From: Actinomycetota bacterium
Lineage (GTDB): Bacteria > Actinomycetota > Nitriliruptoria > Nitriliruptorales > Nitriliruptoraceae
DNA: 64,000 nt
NCBI GenBank assembly: GCA_019347575.1
Contig: JAHWKY010000022.1
Coordinates: 16,414 to 80,413, forward strand
Reading direction: 5' to 3'
Position numbers and translations under genes: made by a program. Each line of letters opens with the position of its first letter. Within the stretch, counting starts at the first letter, position 1. The notes beneath the pieces are model-generated. The model was not told the origin of the DNA, made no database searches, and saw only the letters and a program-made list of their open reading frames with translations. Positions 26,240 through 34,758 of the stretch are shown one piece after another.

Positions 26240-26581
26240 CGCGTCGGTGCCGGACCAGCGCGGTGGTCAAGCGCGCGCGTGAGGGGCCGTGACGGCGGTG
26301 GCTCGATGTTCCCCGGCCGCGGTCGTGGACGGGGGGGCCACGGGTCCGCGGCCGGGGAACTGGTGGGTCCCGTCCGTCGCTGCGCGGGACAGCGCGAGCG
26401 CATCGTCGGCCGAGACCGCGATCGAGCGGTCGCCGGGTCGGCGGACCAGCCGCATCCGGCGGGGTAGTCGCCTACCGTTCGAACCGGTCACAGGTCCTCC
26501 GAGGAGGGTAACGGTACCGAGCAGTACTCGGATACTAATCGGTATCCGAACAGGTACAGGTGCGGACATGGGCGTCACCGC
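26240..26581. other. Intergenic region upstream of TetR gene
   Basis: This 342-bp stretch has no convincing gene on either strand. Open frames through it lack a ribosome site and have protein-unlike composition. The last 65 bp hold several short palindromes and the TetR operator candidate at 26528-26549; the remainder shows nothing recognisable. Confidence 0.6.
26528..26549. promoter_or_regulatory. Candidate TetR operator
   Basis: TCGGATAC (26528-26535) and GTATCCGA (26542-26549) are perfect 8-bp inverted arms around a 6-bp TAATCG centre, flanked by near-symmetric GTAC elements. The site ends 32 bp before the TetR ATG at 26582, in an AT-richer patch, as expected for an autoregulatory TetR operator. 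Confidence 0.7.
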
Positions 26582-27187
26582 ATGGAGGAGCAGCCGGAGC
26601 AGACGAGGGATCGTCGCCGTGAGAAGACGCGACGCGCCCTGATCGAGGCCGCCGCTCAGGTCTTCGCCCGGTCGGGGTTCGACGGGGCGTCGGTGGATGC
26701 GATCGCGGAGGCCGCGGGGTTCACGAAGGGCGCGGTCTACTCCAACTTCGACAGCAAGGAGGAGCTGTTCTTCGAGGTCGTCGATGCGCGGCTCGCGGAT
26801 GTCCTCGAGGGCTTCTCGGCCAACGTCGGCGAGGATGCGATCGCGGTCGACCTGCTGCCGGCCGCGATCGATTCGCTCAGCACGGTCTACGCCGACCCCG
26901 ACTGGGTGCTCCTCGAGGTCGAGGTCCTGCTCTACGCGCAGCGCCATCCGGGCGCACGCCAGCGGCTCGCCGAGTTCCGCCGGGAGCAGCTCGACCGTAT
27001 CGAGGGGTTCATCGAGGGCCTGCTCGCAGAGGGCGAGGTGCGGCTGCCCCGGACGCCTCGCGAGGTGGCGGCGCTGGTCACGGCGGCCACGATCGGCATC
27101 GCCCACCTCGAGCTCGCCGATCCCAGCGGCGATCACCACTCGCTGTACGCCTCGTTCCTCTCGCTCCTCGCCGACGCGACCCGCTGA
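26582..27187 (+). CDS. TetR-family transcriptional regulator
   Basis: A 201-residue repressor. The N-terminal TetR helix-turn-helix covers about 15-60: 'RRALIEAAAQVFARSGFDGA', 'SVDAIAEAAGFTKGAVYSNF', then 'DSKEELFFEVV'. The C-terminal ligand domain is helical and resembles the TetR_C_6/BetI-like group. A perfect palindrome sits just upstream (26528-26549). It is convergent with the MaoC-LLM operon and separated from it by three hairpins. It may control the acyl-CoA genes in this block; direct evidence is lacking. Confidence 0.93.
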   Translation: MEEQPEQTRDRRREKTRRALIEAAAQVFARSGFDGASVDAIAEAAGFTKGAVYSNFDSKEELFFEVVDARLADVLEGFSANVGEDAIAVDLLPAAIDSLSTVYADPDWVLLEVEVLLYAQRHPGARQRLAEFRREQLDRIEGFIEGLLAEGEVRLPRTPREVAALVTAATIGIAHLELADPSGDHHSLYASFLSLLADATR

Positions 27188-27195
27188 CGACGATC

Positions 27196-27322
27196 GACGG
27201 CGCGGAGGCGCCGTCACCCAGGAGAGCGGGTCCGGGTCCCCCCACCTACCGAGCGGCCGAGACCGCGCTCTCGGCCGCGGGCGCGCGGGGACACGTCTAT
27301 TGACGGCGCGGATGTGCCGTCA
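27196..27322. repeat. Composite hairpin repeat, family R4 (copy 1), between convergent genes
   Basis: Three hairpins fill the gap between the TetR and MaoC genes. The first is GACGGCGC/GCGCCGTC (27196-27203, 27208-27215). The second is a perfect 10-bp stem GCGGCCGAGA/TCTCGGCCGC with loop CCGCGC (27253-27278). The third, TGACGGC/GCCGTCA (27301-27307, 27316-27322), contains the MaoC stop codon. The first two recur in the same order at 55622-55687, and the second also recurs at 53594-53619. A bidirectional termination function is likely. Confidence 0.8.
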
Positions 27323-27784
27323 CCCGAGAAAGAAGAGGGAGAGGACCTCGGCGATGAGGGCGGGCTTGTCCTCGCCCTCGATCTCGACCGTGACCTCGTT
27401 CTTGATCAGCATCTGACCGCTCGCCTTCTCCTTGACGTCCAGCAGCGTGACGCGACCGCGGACACGGCTGCCGACCTTGACCGGGGCGAGGAAGCGGACC
27501 TTGTCGGAGCCGTAGTTCATCGCCATGACCAGGCCCTCGGGCAGCAAGGTGGCCTGGCTCATGAAGTGGGGGAGCAGCGACAGCGTGAGGTAGCCGTGCG
27601 CGATCGTGCCGCCGAACGGGGTCTGCTTGGCCGCTTCGGGATCGACGTGGATGAACTGGTGGTCGTTGGTCACGTCGGCGAAGGCGTCGATCCGGTCCTG
27701 GTCGATCTGCACCCAGTCGCTGGTGCCGATCTCCGCGCCGATCCGTGACTTCAGCTCGTCGAGGGGGACGACTTCGAGGCTCAC
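27320..27784 (-). CDS. MaoC-type enoyl-CoA hydratase/dehydratase
   Basis: A 154-residue hotdog hydratase. 'DQDRIDAFADVTNDHQFIHV' followed by 'DPEAAKQTPFGGTIAHGYLT' contains the R-hydratase residues Asp, His and Gly of the MaoC/NodN family. It hydrates trans-2-enoyl-CoA to 3-hydroxyacyl-CoA. GTG 27784 has AGGAG seven bases upstream. It lies 22 bp downstream of the LLM gene, so they form an operon, and it faces a TetR gene. The acyl-CoA dehydrogenase pair nearby would supply its substrates. Confidence 0.94.
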   Translation of the reverse strand: MSLEVVPLDELKSRIGAEIGTSDWVQIDQDRIDAFADVTNDHQFIHVDPEAAKQTPFGGTIAHGYLTLSLLPHFMSQATLLPEGLVMAMNYGSDKVRFLAPVKVGSRVRGRVTLLDVKEKASGQMLIKNEVTVEIEGEDKPALIAEVLSLFFLG

Positions 27785-27806
27785 GGTGGTACTCCTGGCT
27801 CGGGGG

Positions 27807-28796
27807 TCAGCGGCCGAAACGCCGGCCGATGTTCTGCAGGGTCTGCCGGGCGGGTTCGGTACCCGGGGCCAGCGGCGCGATGACCGGCACGGTAACGCCC
27901 GCGTCCACGTACTCGTGGACCCGATCGGTGACCGCGTCAGCGTCCCCCACGACGAACAGCTCGTCGAGCATCCGGTCGCTGTAGGCCGCCACCATCGCCT
28001 CCTTGTCGTCGGCCTCGGCTGCGGCGGCGATCGCGTCAGCCTCCTCGACGTAGCCGAGCCAGCGGAAGAAGCGGTTGTAGCCGCTCGTCGCGGCGTACGG
28101 CGCGAACACCTGGCGCAGCAGGCCCTTGACACCCGCCACGTCGTCGGTGATCGCGCAGAACAGCCGCGCCACCACGGGGAAGTCGTCGGGGAGCTCGCGC
28201 CCCGCAGCCTCCGCGCCCGCGCGCACCTCCGCCAGCATCGTGGGGACGTGACTGGGCGCGAACTGGTTGATGCACAGCCCGTCGCCGACCTCGCCGCACA
28301 GCCGCAGGGACGCGGGGTTGAGCGACCCGAGGTAGATGGGGACCGGCTCGACCGGCAGGGGGTACTTGTACCCGCCGATGTCGATGAACTCGCCATGGAA
28401 GGTGCTCCGCTCGCCCTGCAGGATCGGCCTGATCGCCTCGACCGTCTCGCGCACGTAGGTCAACGGCTTGACGTACGGCTCGCCCGCGAAGCGCGACACC
28501 AGCACCTCGGACGACGCCCCGATCCCCAGTCGGAACCCGCCAGCGGCCAGCTCCTGGACCGTCAGCGCGGCGCGTGCGAGCACGAAGGCGGACCGCGTTT
28601 GCACCGGTGTGACGGCGAGTCCCACCTCGAGGTCGGTGTGGCTGGCGATCGCACCGAGGAGGGTGAAGCACTCCTGCTCGGCCACCTCGGCGCCCCATAC
28701 GGCGCCGTAGCCCCAGTCGGCGACGTCCCGGGCGATGGCGACCGCGTCGCGGGCCCCCACCCCGGTGAAGTGTCCGTTGGCCGCGAGCGTCGCCAT
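27807..28796 (-). CDS. LLM-class F420-dependent oxidoreductase
   Basis: A 329-residue TIM-barrel enzyme of the luciferase-like superfamily. It shows 'VADWGYGAVWGAEVAEQECF', 'FRLGIGASSEVLVSRFAGEP' and 'PIYLGSLNPASLRLCGEVGD'. The lack of an FMN monooxygenase partner and the genomic setting favour F420 over FMN as cofactor. ATG 28796 follows GGGAGG by eight bases. Its product or substrate is probably an acyl or alcohol intermediate handled by the adjacent MaoC and acyl-CoA dehydrogenases; this is inference. Confidence 0.9.
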   Translation of the reverse strand: MATLAANGHFTGVGARDAVAIARDVADWGYGAVWGAEVAEQECFTLLGAIASHTDLEVGLAVTPVQTRSAFVLARAALTVQELAAGGFRLGIGASSEVLVSRFAGEPYVKPLTYVRETVEAIRPILQGERSTFHGEFIDIGGYKYPLPVEPVPIYLGSLNPASLRLCGEVGDGLCINQFAPSHVPTMLAEVRAGAEAAGRELPDDFPVVARLFCAITDDVAGVKGLLRQVFAPYAATSGYNRFFRWLGYVEEADAIAAAAEADDKEAMVAAYSDRMLDELFVVGDADAVTDRVHEYVDAGVTVPVIAPLAPGTEPARQTLQNIGRRFGR

Positions 28797-28906
28797 GGGT
28801 GGTACCTCCCCCCTGATCCTCGACGGTTCTCCCCCGACCGTCCGAGGGCGGTAAGGTGAACCGTCGCTAACATCCGGTGCCCGCACCCTAGTCGTTGGGG
28901 AAGCGC

Positions 28907-30154
28907 ATGAGCGAGACCACCACGCCCGACGCCGGTCCTTCGGCCGGCCCCGACAGCCAGCTGGTCGAGAGCCGCCTGCGCCAGCTGCTCGACGAGCACC
29001 CTCCGGCCACGAGCGAGGCGCCGGAGTTCTGGGGTGCGCAGTTCGATCTCGGCCTCGCCTGGGTCGACTTCCCCGAGGGCCTGGGTGGGCTGGGGCTCAG
29101 CCCCAAGCTGCGCGAGCTGGTCGACCGGCGGCTGCGCGAGGCCGACGCGCCGATGTGGAACAAGCGCCTCAACGTCATCGGCATCGGCATGGGGGCCGGC
29201 ACGATCATGGCGCACGGCACGGACGAGCAGAAACAGCGCTACCTGCGCCCGATGTTCACCACCGAGGAGATCTGGTGCCAGCTGTTCAGCGAGCCCGGGG
29301 CTGGCTCCGACCTGGCGGGCCTGTCGACGACCGCCGTGAAGGAGGGCGACGAGTGGGTCGTCAACGGTCAGAAGGTCTGGACCACGCTGGCGCACCTGTC
29401 GAAGTGGGGGCTGCTGGTCACCCGGACGGACGCCGATGTGCCCAAGCACAAGGGCCTGACCTACTTCATCGTGGACATGGAGGCCGACGGCGTCGACGTG
29501 CGTCCGCTGTACCAGATCACCGGTGAAGCGGAGTTCAACGAGGTCTACTTCACCGACGTCCACATCCCCGACAGCCTGCGCCTCGACGAGGTCGGGGCGG
29601 GCTGGTCGGTCGCGATGACCACGCTGATGAACGAGCGTGTGGCCATCGGGGCCGCCACGGTGCCGCGGGGCTCCGGGGCGATCGGCCTCGCCGTGCGCAC
29701 CTGGAAGGAGCACGGATCGGCCGACCCGGTCGCGCGCGACGAGCTCGCACGGCTGTGGGCCGAGGCGGAGGCAGCGCGGCTCACGGTCATGCGCGCGTCC
29801 GAGAACCGGGAGGCCGGCACGCCCGGCCCCGAGGGCTCGACGGCCAAGCTCGCCTGGGCCGACCTGAACAAAGAGATCACCGCGTACGCGGTGGAGCTGA
29901 TGGGGCACGAGGGCACGCTGATGCCTGGCGGGTACGAGTTCACGCGGACCGACGTGGATCCGCACACTGGTCCCGGGGTCGAGGCCGCATCGGGTGCGTC
30001 GCCCCAGCGTGCGTTCCTCCGTGCTCGTGCGAACTCGATCGAGGGCGGCACCTCCGAGATCATGAAGAACATCCTCGGCGAACGGGTCCTGGGCCTGCCT
30101 GGCGAGCCGCGCGTCGACAAGGACGTGCCCTGGAAGGACGTCCCCCGAAGCTGA
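28907..30154 (+). CDS. Acyl-CoA dehydrogenase, catalytic-type subunit
   Basis: A 415-residue flavoprotein. 'QLFSEPGAGSDLAGLSTTAV' and 'WVVNGQKVWTTLAHLSKWGL' are the FAD/substrate-binding segments of the middle domain. The C-terminal domain has 'ANSIEGGTSEIMKNILGERV', where the Glu before Gly-Gly-Thr occupies the usual catalytic-base position. ATG 28907 follows GGGGAAG. The next gene is a second, shorter acyl-CoA dehydrogenase without that Glu. The pairing resembles the heteromeric FadE/ChsE enzymes used for steroid side chains and branched acids in actinobacteria. Confidence 0.93.
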   Translation: MSETTTPDAGPSAGPDSQLVESRLRQLLDEHPPATSEAPEFWGAQFDLGLAWVDFPEGLGGLGLSPKLRELVDRRLREADAPMWNKRLNVIGIGMGAGTIMAHGTDEQKQRYLRPMFTTEEIWCQLFSEPGAGSDLAGLSTTAVKEGDEWVVNGQKVWTTLAHLSKWGLLVTRTDADVPKHKGLTYFIVDMEADGVDVRPLYQITGEAEFNEVYFTDVHIPDSLRLDEVGAGWSVAMTTLMNERVAIGAATVPRGSGAIGLAVRTWKEHGSADPVARDELARLWAEAEAARLTVMRASENREAGTPGPEGSTAKLAWADLNKEITAYAVELMGHEGTLMPGGYEFTRTDVDPHTGPGVEAASGASPQRAFLRARANSIEGGTSEIMKNILGERVLGLPGEPRVDKDVPWKDVPRS

Positions 30155-30179
30155 CTGCGACCGAACCGAGGAGCCCGCC

Positions 30180-31277
30180 ATGACGCAGGTCGACTACACG
30201 CTCACCGAGGAGCAGGAGCTGCTCCGCAAGACCGCTCGCCGCTTCCTCACCGACCGGGTGGGCAGCGAGAAGGTCCGTGAGCTGATGGGCACCGACAGCG
30301 CCCACGACGCGGACCTGTGGCGTGAGGCCGCCGGCATGGGCTGGCACGGCCTGGCCATCCCCGAGGAGCTCGGCGGGGCGGGATACGGGTTCGCCGAGCT
30401 GTCGATCGTGCTCGAGGAGCAAGGCCGCGCCGTGTACCCGGGCCCGTTCCTGTCGACGGTCGTGCTCGGCGCGAACGCACTGCTCCTCGGAGGCAGCGAC
30501 GAGCAGAAGAAGGAGCACCTGCCGGCGATCGCGGCGGGGGAGCTCACCGCCGCCCTCGCGCTGCTCGAGTCCGCGCACGGGCTCACCGCCGACACGGTCG
30601 AGCTCACGGTCACCGACGGCGTGCTGAACGGCCGCAAGCGCTACGTGCTCGACGGGCACACCGCCGATCTCGTCATCGTGGCAGCTCGGGACGACACCGA
30701 CGTGAACCTGTTCCTCGTCGACGGGCATGCCGACGGAGTGACCCGCGAGCTCACCTCCACGCTCGACGCCACCCGCAAGCAGGCGACCCTGACGTTCGAG
30801 AACGTCGCCGCGCAACCGATGCCCGGTGGCTGGGACGTGGTCGAGCAGGTCCAGCGGCTGGCCGCTGCCGCCCTCGCGTGCGAGCTCGTCGGCGTGGCTC
30901 AGCGCAGCCTCGAGATGGCGCTGGAGTACGCGCGCGGCCGCTACCAGTTCGGCCGTCCCATCGGCTCGTTCCAGGCCATCAAACACCGACTCGCGGACAT
31001 GCTCGTCCGCACCGAGCACAGCCGCTCGGCCGCTTACCACGCCGCACGCACCAGCGACGACCCCGATGAGTTCCCCATCGCCTCCGCGCTCGCCAAGGCG
31101 ATCGCTTCCGAGACGGCGACGTGGGTCACGGGCGAAGCCATCCAGGTCCACGGCGGCATCGGGTTCACCTGGGAGCACGACGCCCACCTGTACTTCAAGC
31201 GCGCCAAGGCAGCGTCGCTACTGTTCGGCGACGCCCGCCACCACCGCGCGCTGCTCGCGGACGCGCTCGGGCTGTAG
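30180..31277 (+). CDS. Acyl-CoA dehydrogenase, partner subunit
   Basis: A 365-residue acyl-CoA dehydrogenase-like protein. The N-terminal domain has 'WHGLAIPEELGGAGYGFAEL'. The C-terminal domain has 'YARGRYQFGRPIGSFQAIKH' and 'AIQVHGGIGFTWEHDAHLYF', with no catalytic Glu in the usual loop. This is the pattern of the non-catalytic partner in alpha2-beta2 actinobacterial enzymes. ATG 30180 has GAGGAG six bases upstream. It lies 25 bp after the catalytic-type gene and abuts the TetR gene, so all three are probably one transcript. Confidence 0.92.
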   Translation: MTQVDYTLTEEQELLRKTARRFLTDRVGSEKVRELMGTDSAHDADLWREAAGMGWHGLAIPEELGGAGYGFAELSIVLEEQGRAVYPGPFLSTVVLGANALLLGGSDEQKKEHLPAIAAGELTAALALLESAHGLTADTVELTVTDGVLNGRKRYVLDGHTADLVIVAARDDTDVNLFLVDGHADGVTRELTSTLDATRKQATLTFENVAAQPMPGGWDVVEQVQRLAAAALACELVGVAQRSLEMALEYARGRYQFGRPIGSFQAIKHRLADMLVRTEHSRSAAYHAARTSDDPDEFPIASALAKAIASETATWVTGEAIQVHGGIGFTWEHDAHLYFKRAKAASLLFGDARHHRALLADALGL

Positions 31278-31874
31278 GTGTCGCTCGAGGTCGCCGACCA
31301 GCCATCAGCGCCGACCGAACGCGGTCAGCGTCGGCGCGACGCCATCGTCGACGCCGCCACCGCTCTGTTCGCCCGTCAGGGCTACCACCCCACCGGCATC
31401 GACGAGATCGGTGAGGCGGCCGGTATCACAGGCCCGGGCATCTACCGCCACTTCCCGTCGAAGGAGGATCTGCTCATCGCGGCGCTCGACCGCATCTGGG
31501 AGGCGCTGCGAGCCGCGCTCGAGGAGGCGCCCGCGTTGGAGCCGCCGGCGGCGTTCGACCTGCTCGCCACGGTCCACGCACGGCTCGGCATCGAGCACCC
31601 CGACGCGGTCATCGTGCTGCTGCGCGAGCTGCGGCACGCCCCGGCCTGGTACCGGCGCGCGGCGGCTCGCAACGAGGCGAGCTACCTCGACGCGTGGGCG
31701 GAGGTCATCGGCGCGCTGCGGGGCGCCCCAGCCGAGGAGGCACGGGTCGCTGCGCGCGTCGTCACGACCGCGATCTGGTCGTCAGCGGCCGAGCTTGTGG
31801 AGCGACGCATCGACGCCGCGCGCTACCTCGACCTACTCGTGGCTATGGCGCGCGAGTCGCTCGGGGCGCTGTGA
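31278..31874 (+). CDS. TetR-family transcriptional regulator
   Basis: A 198-residue repressor. The helix-turn-helix lies at about 18-65: 'RDAIVDAATALFARQGYHPT', 'GIDEIGEAAGITGPGIYRHF', then 'PSKEDLLIAALD'. The GTG begins on the base after the stop of the acyl-CoA dehydrogenase partner gene, so it is co-transcribed with the acyl-CoA dehydrogenase pair and probably senses an acyl-CoA intermediate. The gene is followed within 40 bp by the R3 hairpin, shared with the convergent phospholipase D-type gene. Confidence 0.92.
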   Translation: MSLEVADQPSAPTERGQRRRDAIVDAATALFARQGYHPTGIDEIGEAAGITGPGIYRHFPSKEDLLIAALDRIWEALRAALEEAPALEPPAAFDLLATVHARLGIEHPDAVIVLLRELRHAPAWYRRAAARNEASYLDAWAEVIGALRGAPAEEARVAARVVTTAIWSSAAELVERRIDAARYLDLLVAMARESLGAL

Positions 31875-31913
31875 CATGGCGGGCGCGCCCCGCCCCGCCG
31901 CGTCTGTTCACGC

Positions 31914-31963
31914 CGAACTTGAATACCTGGGGGCACGTGACTGCATCCAACCATTCAAGTTCG
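31914..31963. repeat. Palindromic repeat, family R3 (copy 2)
   Basis: CGAACTTGAATACCTGGG (31914-31931) and the downstream arm ATTCAAGTTCG (31953-31963) pair over 11 perfect bases, with a degenerate inner part. The 18-bp left arm is nearly identical to the arms at 17008-17057. The element lies between the convergent TetR (ends 31874) and PLD-type gene (ends 31967), immediately beside the latter's stop codon. Confidence 0.75.
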
Positions 31964-31966
31964 GGG

Positions 31967-33274
31967 TCAGAGCTCCTGCTGGAGGGCGGAGCTGACACGC
32001 TCCTTGAGTCGTGGCAGCGCGCCCCGCGCCCGCCATCGCTCGAGGTCGATCTCCTCGCTTCGGTCGCGGTCGTCATCGAAGTGCCGGTCGAGGACGCCCG
32101 CCACGCCTCCGTCGGAGACCGATGCGTTGAGCTCGTCGTTGAGCGCGAACGAGCGATGATCGAGGTTGACCGAGCCGACCGACGACCAGCGGCCGTCCAC
32201 GGTCAACACCTTGGCGTGCAGCAACGTCGGCGTGTACTCGAAGACGCGCACGCCCGCTTCCAGCAGGGCCTCGTACCGCCGCTGGCCCGCCTGTCGCACG
32301 ACCTCCGACTTGGCGTTGCGGCCGTTCGTCAGGATCTGGATGTCCACCCCCCGCTCCGCCGCCTGGATGAGGCCATCCACGAACGAGCGGTCGGGAGCGA
32401 AGTACGCGGTCGTGAGGCGGATGCGCTCGCGGGCACAGGCGATGGCGGCGTGGAAGACGTGCTGGATCTCGCTGGTGCCGTGGCGTGCGGAGCTACGCGC
32501 CACGTGCACCGCGACGCCGTCGGAGTAGGGCTCGATGTCGGGGACGTTCGCGCCACCGAGGAGTTCGCGCGTGGCTTCGGCCCAGTTCTCCTGGAACCCC
32601 GCGACCAACCCGCGCGCGGACGGTCCGTCGATGCGCAGGTGGGTGTCGCGCCAGTGATCGGGGTCCTGGGCGTCGCCGGTCCACTGCTCCGCGATGCCGA
32701 CGCCGCCGGTGAAGGCGACCCGTCCGTCGCACACCAGGATCTTGCGGTGCGTGCGGTTGTCGAACCGGTGGATGGTGTGCCACTTCGGGGGCCGGAACCA
32801 CTCGATCCGGCAGCCGGCGGAGCCCATCTGACGAGCCAGCCCGTCGCGCATCCGCGACGCTCCGACCGCATCGAGCAGCACACGCACCTCGACGCCTTCC
32901 CGTGAACGTGAGGACAACACGTCGGCGAAACGGCGTGCGATCTCGCCACGCCAGTAGATGTAGGTCGCGAAGAGGATGGATCGCTCCGCCTGCGCGATCG
33001 CCTCCAACATGGCCGGGAAGATCTCCCGACCGTTGCGGTAGACCTCGACCCGGTTGCCCGGCCGTACTGGCTCGCCCGTCATCCCTTCGAGGAAGTGGTC
33101 GAACTCGGGACTGCCGGGCTCGGGCTCGTCGTCGAGGTGGAACGGGGCGGTGGCTTCGTACCGTTGCTTGAGCGCGCGCAGGCCGTACCCCGTGGCGAGC
33201 GTCGCCACGGCCAGCGGACCCGCGGCACGTCTGAGGGCGGCCGACAGCGGGATGTGCTGCTCCTCCCTGCTCAT
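31967..33274 (-). CDS. Cardiolipin synthase-like phospholipase D family protein
   Basis: A 435-residue enzyme with an N-terminal hydrophobic segment (about 12-32) and two PLD domains. HKD motif 1 is 'HRKILVCDG' and motif 2 is 'HAKVLTVDGRWSSVGS'; both have the full H-x-K-x4-D pattern. 'ILFATYIYWRGEIARRFADV' and 'TTAYFAPDRSFVDGLIQAAE' are typical of bacterial cardiolipin synthases. It would join phosphatidylglycerol molecules at the inner membrane face. The ATG at 33274 has only a weak ribosome site. The 3' end abuts the R3 hairpin. Confidence 0.92.
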   Translation of the reverse strand: MSREEQHIPLSAALRRAAGPLAVATLATGYGLRALKQRYEATAPFHLDDEPEPGSPEFDHFLEGMTGEPVRPGNRVEVYRNGREIFPAMLEAIAQAERSILFATYIYWRGEIARRFADVLSSRSREGVEVRVLLDAVGASRMRDGLARQMGSAGCRIEWFRPPKWHTIHRFDNRTHRKILVCDGRVAFTGGVGIAEQWTGDAQDPDHWRDTHLRIDGPSARGLVAGFQENWAEATRELLGGANVPDIEPYSDGVAVHVARSSARHGTSEIQHVFHAAIACARERIRLTTAYFAPDRSFVDGLIQAAERGVDIQILTNGRNAKSEVVRQAGQRRYEALLEAGVRVFEYTPTLLHAKVLTVDGRWSSVGSVNLDHRSFALNDELNASVSDGGVAGVLDRHFDDDRDRSEEIDLERWRARGALPRLKERVSSALQQEL

Positions 33275-33391
33275 CGGATGGGCGTCCTGACTGGGACCGG
33301 CATTCCCCGGTCCGCTCCCTAGGCTGCCTCGCCCGCCGCCTCCAGCGCGAGTCGGACCCCGGCCGAGCGTGCAGCGACCACGGAGCCCGAT

Positions 33392-33808
33392 GTGTTCTCG
33401 TTCCCGATCCGCGTCCGCTACGCCGAGGTCGACCAGCAGGGCGTGGTGTTCAACGCCCACTGGCTCACCTACTTCGACGACGCGATGACCCGGTACGTCG
33501 AGACGCTGGGCTTCCCCGCGAAGGAGACGTGGCTGGGCGGCCACTTCGACGTCCAGCTCGTCAAGGCGGTCATCGAGTGGGTCGGCTCGGCCGGGTTCGA
33601 CGACGAGATCCTCATCACGGTCTTGCCGACTCGACTCGGCACGTCGTCGTTCGACCTGAGGTTCACCGCGACGGTCGCCGACCGGCACTGTGTGACGTGT
33701 GTGACCACCTACGTGACCATCGATCCGTCCGAGGGCCGCTCGCGACCGATGCCCGACGAACTCCGACTTGCGTTGGAGTCCGACCTCGCCGCCAACGCGC
33801 GCACGTAG
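33392..33808 (+). CDS. Acyl-CoA thioesterase (4HBT family)
   Basis: A 138-residue hotdog thioesterase. 'IRVRYAEVDQQGVVFNAHWL' carries the conserved Tyr-Asp-x-x-Gly active-site region of the 4-hydroxybenzoyl-CoA thioesterase/YbgC family. It would release a small acyl group from CoA. The GTG follows GGAG by six bases. The stop lies one base from the stop of the convergent FNT gene, so the two transcripts end face to face. Confidence 0.9.
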   Translation: MFSFPIRVRYAEVDQQGVVFNAHWLTYFDDAMTRYVETLGFPAKETWLGGHFDVQLVKAVIEWVGSAGFDDEILITVLPTRLGTSSFDLRFTATVADRHCVTCVTTYVTIDPSEGRSRPMPDELRLALESDLAANART

Positions 33809-33809
33809 G

Positions 33810-34589
33810 TCAGTCGTTGTCCTCGGGATCGTGGTCGGACTCCTTCGCCGACCCGCCCTGGACCTGGAACAGCCGCAGCATCGTCACCAGTCCGAGCCCC
33901 CCGACCAGGTTCCCCAATGCGGCCCAGCCGAACACCGCGAGCCAGTCGAGGTAGCCGAACGGCGCCCCGTACTGAAGTGCAGCGAACATCTCGATCGACG
34001 CGACGATCACGTGGTTCAGCTCGCCGTACGCGAGGGCCCACCCGGCGGCGACCGCCGCGACGATGTGACCGGATGTTGACTCGTGGTTGTGCTCCATCCA
34101 GGTCATGAGCGTGATGATGACACCGGCCAGCAACGCCATGGCGAACGACCGCCACCCGATCCCGAGCTCGGTGAAGTGGGTGCCGATGTCGACCGCGTCG
34201 CGCTCGAGCTGCGGGAAGCCGGTCACCACCACCGCCGCGATCACGAAGCCCCCAGCGAGGTTGCCGGCCAGCGAGCCGATCCACAGTCGGGCCACCGACG
34301 GCCACTCACGTTTCCCGGCCGTGACGGCCGCCACGGGCACCAGGAAGTTCTCGGTGAACAGCTCACTGCGCCCCAGCGTCAGCGCGAGGAACCCGATGGA
34401 GAAGAACAGCGAGGCGAGGAGGTGGTTGCCGGTCTGCTCGGTGACGATGAAGAGCGCGAAGACCCCCACGCCGACGTCGATGCCCCCGACGGCTCCGGTC
34501 GCCAGGAGCTGCGACGGTGTGCGTCCGAGTCGGACCTCGCCCTCGTCGACCGCACGTTGGAACGCCGCCCCGATGCCCTTGGTCGCCAC
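33810..34589 (-). CDS. Formate/nitrite transporter (FNT) family channel
   Basis: A 259-residue membrane protein with six helices of the FNT family (PF01226). 'SIGFLALTLGRSELFTENFL' includes the conserved F-x-x-N/FTEN stretch of the first re-entrant loop. 'RLWIGSLAGNLAGGFVIA' and 'WAALGNLVGGLGLVTMLRL' are the symmetric G-N-x-x-G motifs. It conducts small monovalent anions such as formate, nitrite or acetate; which one is unclear without partner genes. GTG 34589 follows GGAGGGG by five bases. Confidence 0.9.
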   Translation of the reverse strand: MATKGIGAAFQRAVDEGEVRLGRTPSQLLATGAVGGIDVGVGVFALFIVTEQTGNHLLASLFFSIGFLALTLGRSELFTENFLVPVAAVTAGKREWPSVARLWIGSLAGNLAGGFVIAAVVVTGFPQLERDAVDIGTHFTELGIGWRSFAMALLAGVIITLMTWMEHNHESTSGHIVAAVAAGWALAYGELNHVIVASIEMFAALQYGAPFGYLDWLAVFGWAALGNLVGGLGLVTMLRLFQVQGGSAKESDHDPEDND

Positions 34590-34758
34590 GCCGCCCCCTC
34601 CACCGGATCGGGAGCAGGAACCTGCCCGATGATCGCCGCGATGCGAAGGACCGATACCCGGACGAGGGGAGGGGACCGGTGCGACTACCGTCGAGGCTGC
34701 GGTGTGCGATGGATCGGCGAGGTCTCGAGCAGTGCAGCCGCGAAGGAGGAGTGAAGCC

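Noticed and set aside
26289..26642. Open frame of about 117 codons before the TetR gene
   Set aside because: Arg/Ser-rich, no ribosome site, and overlaps the operator palindrome and the TetR start.
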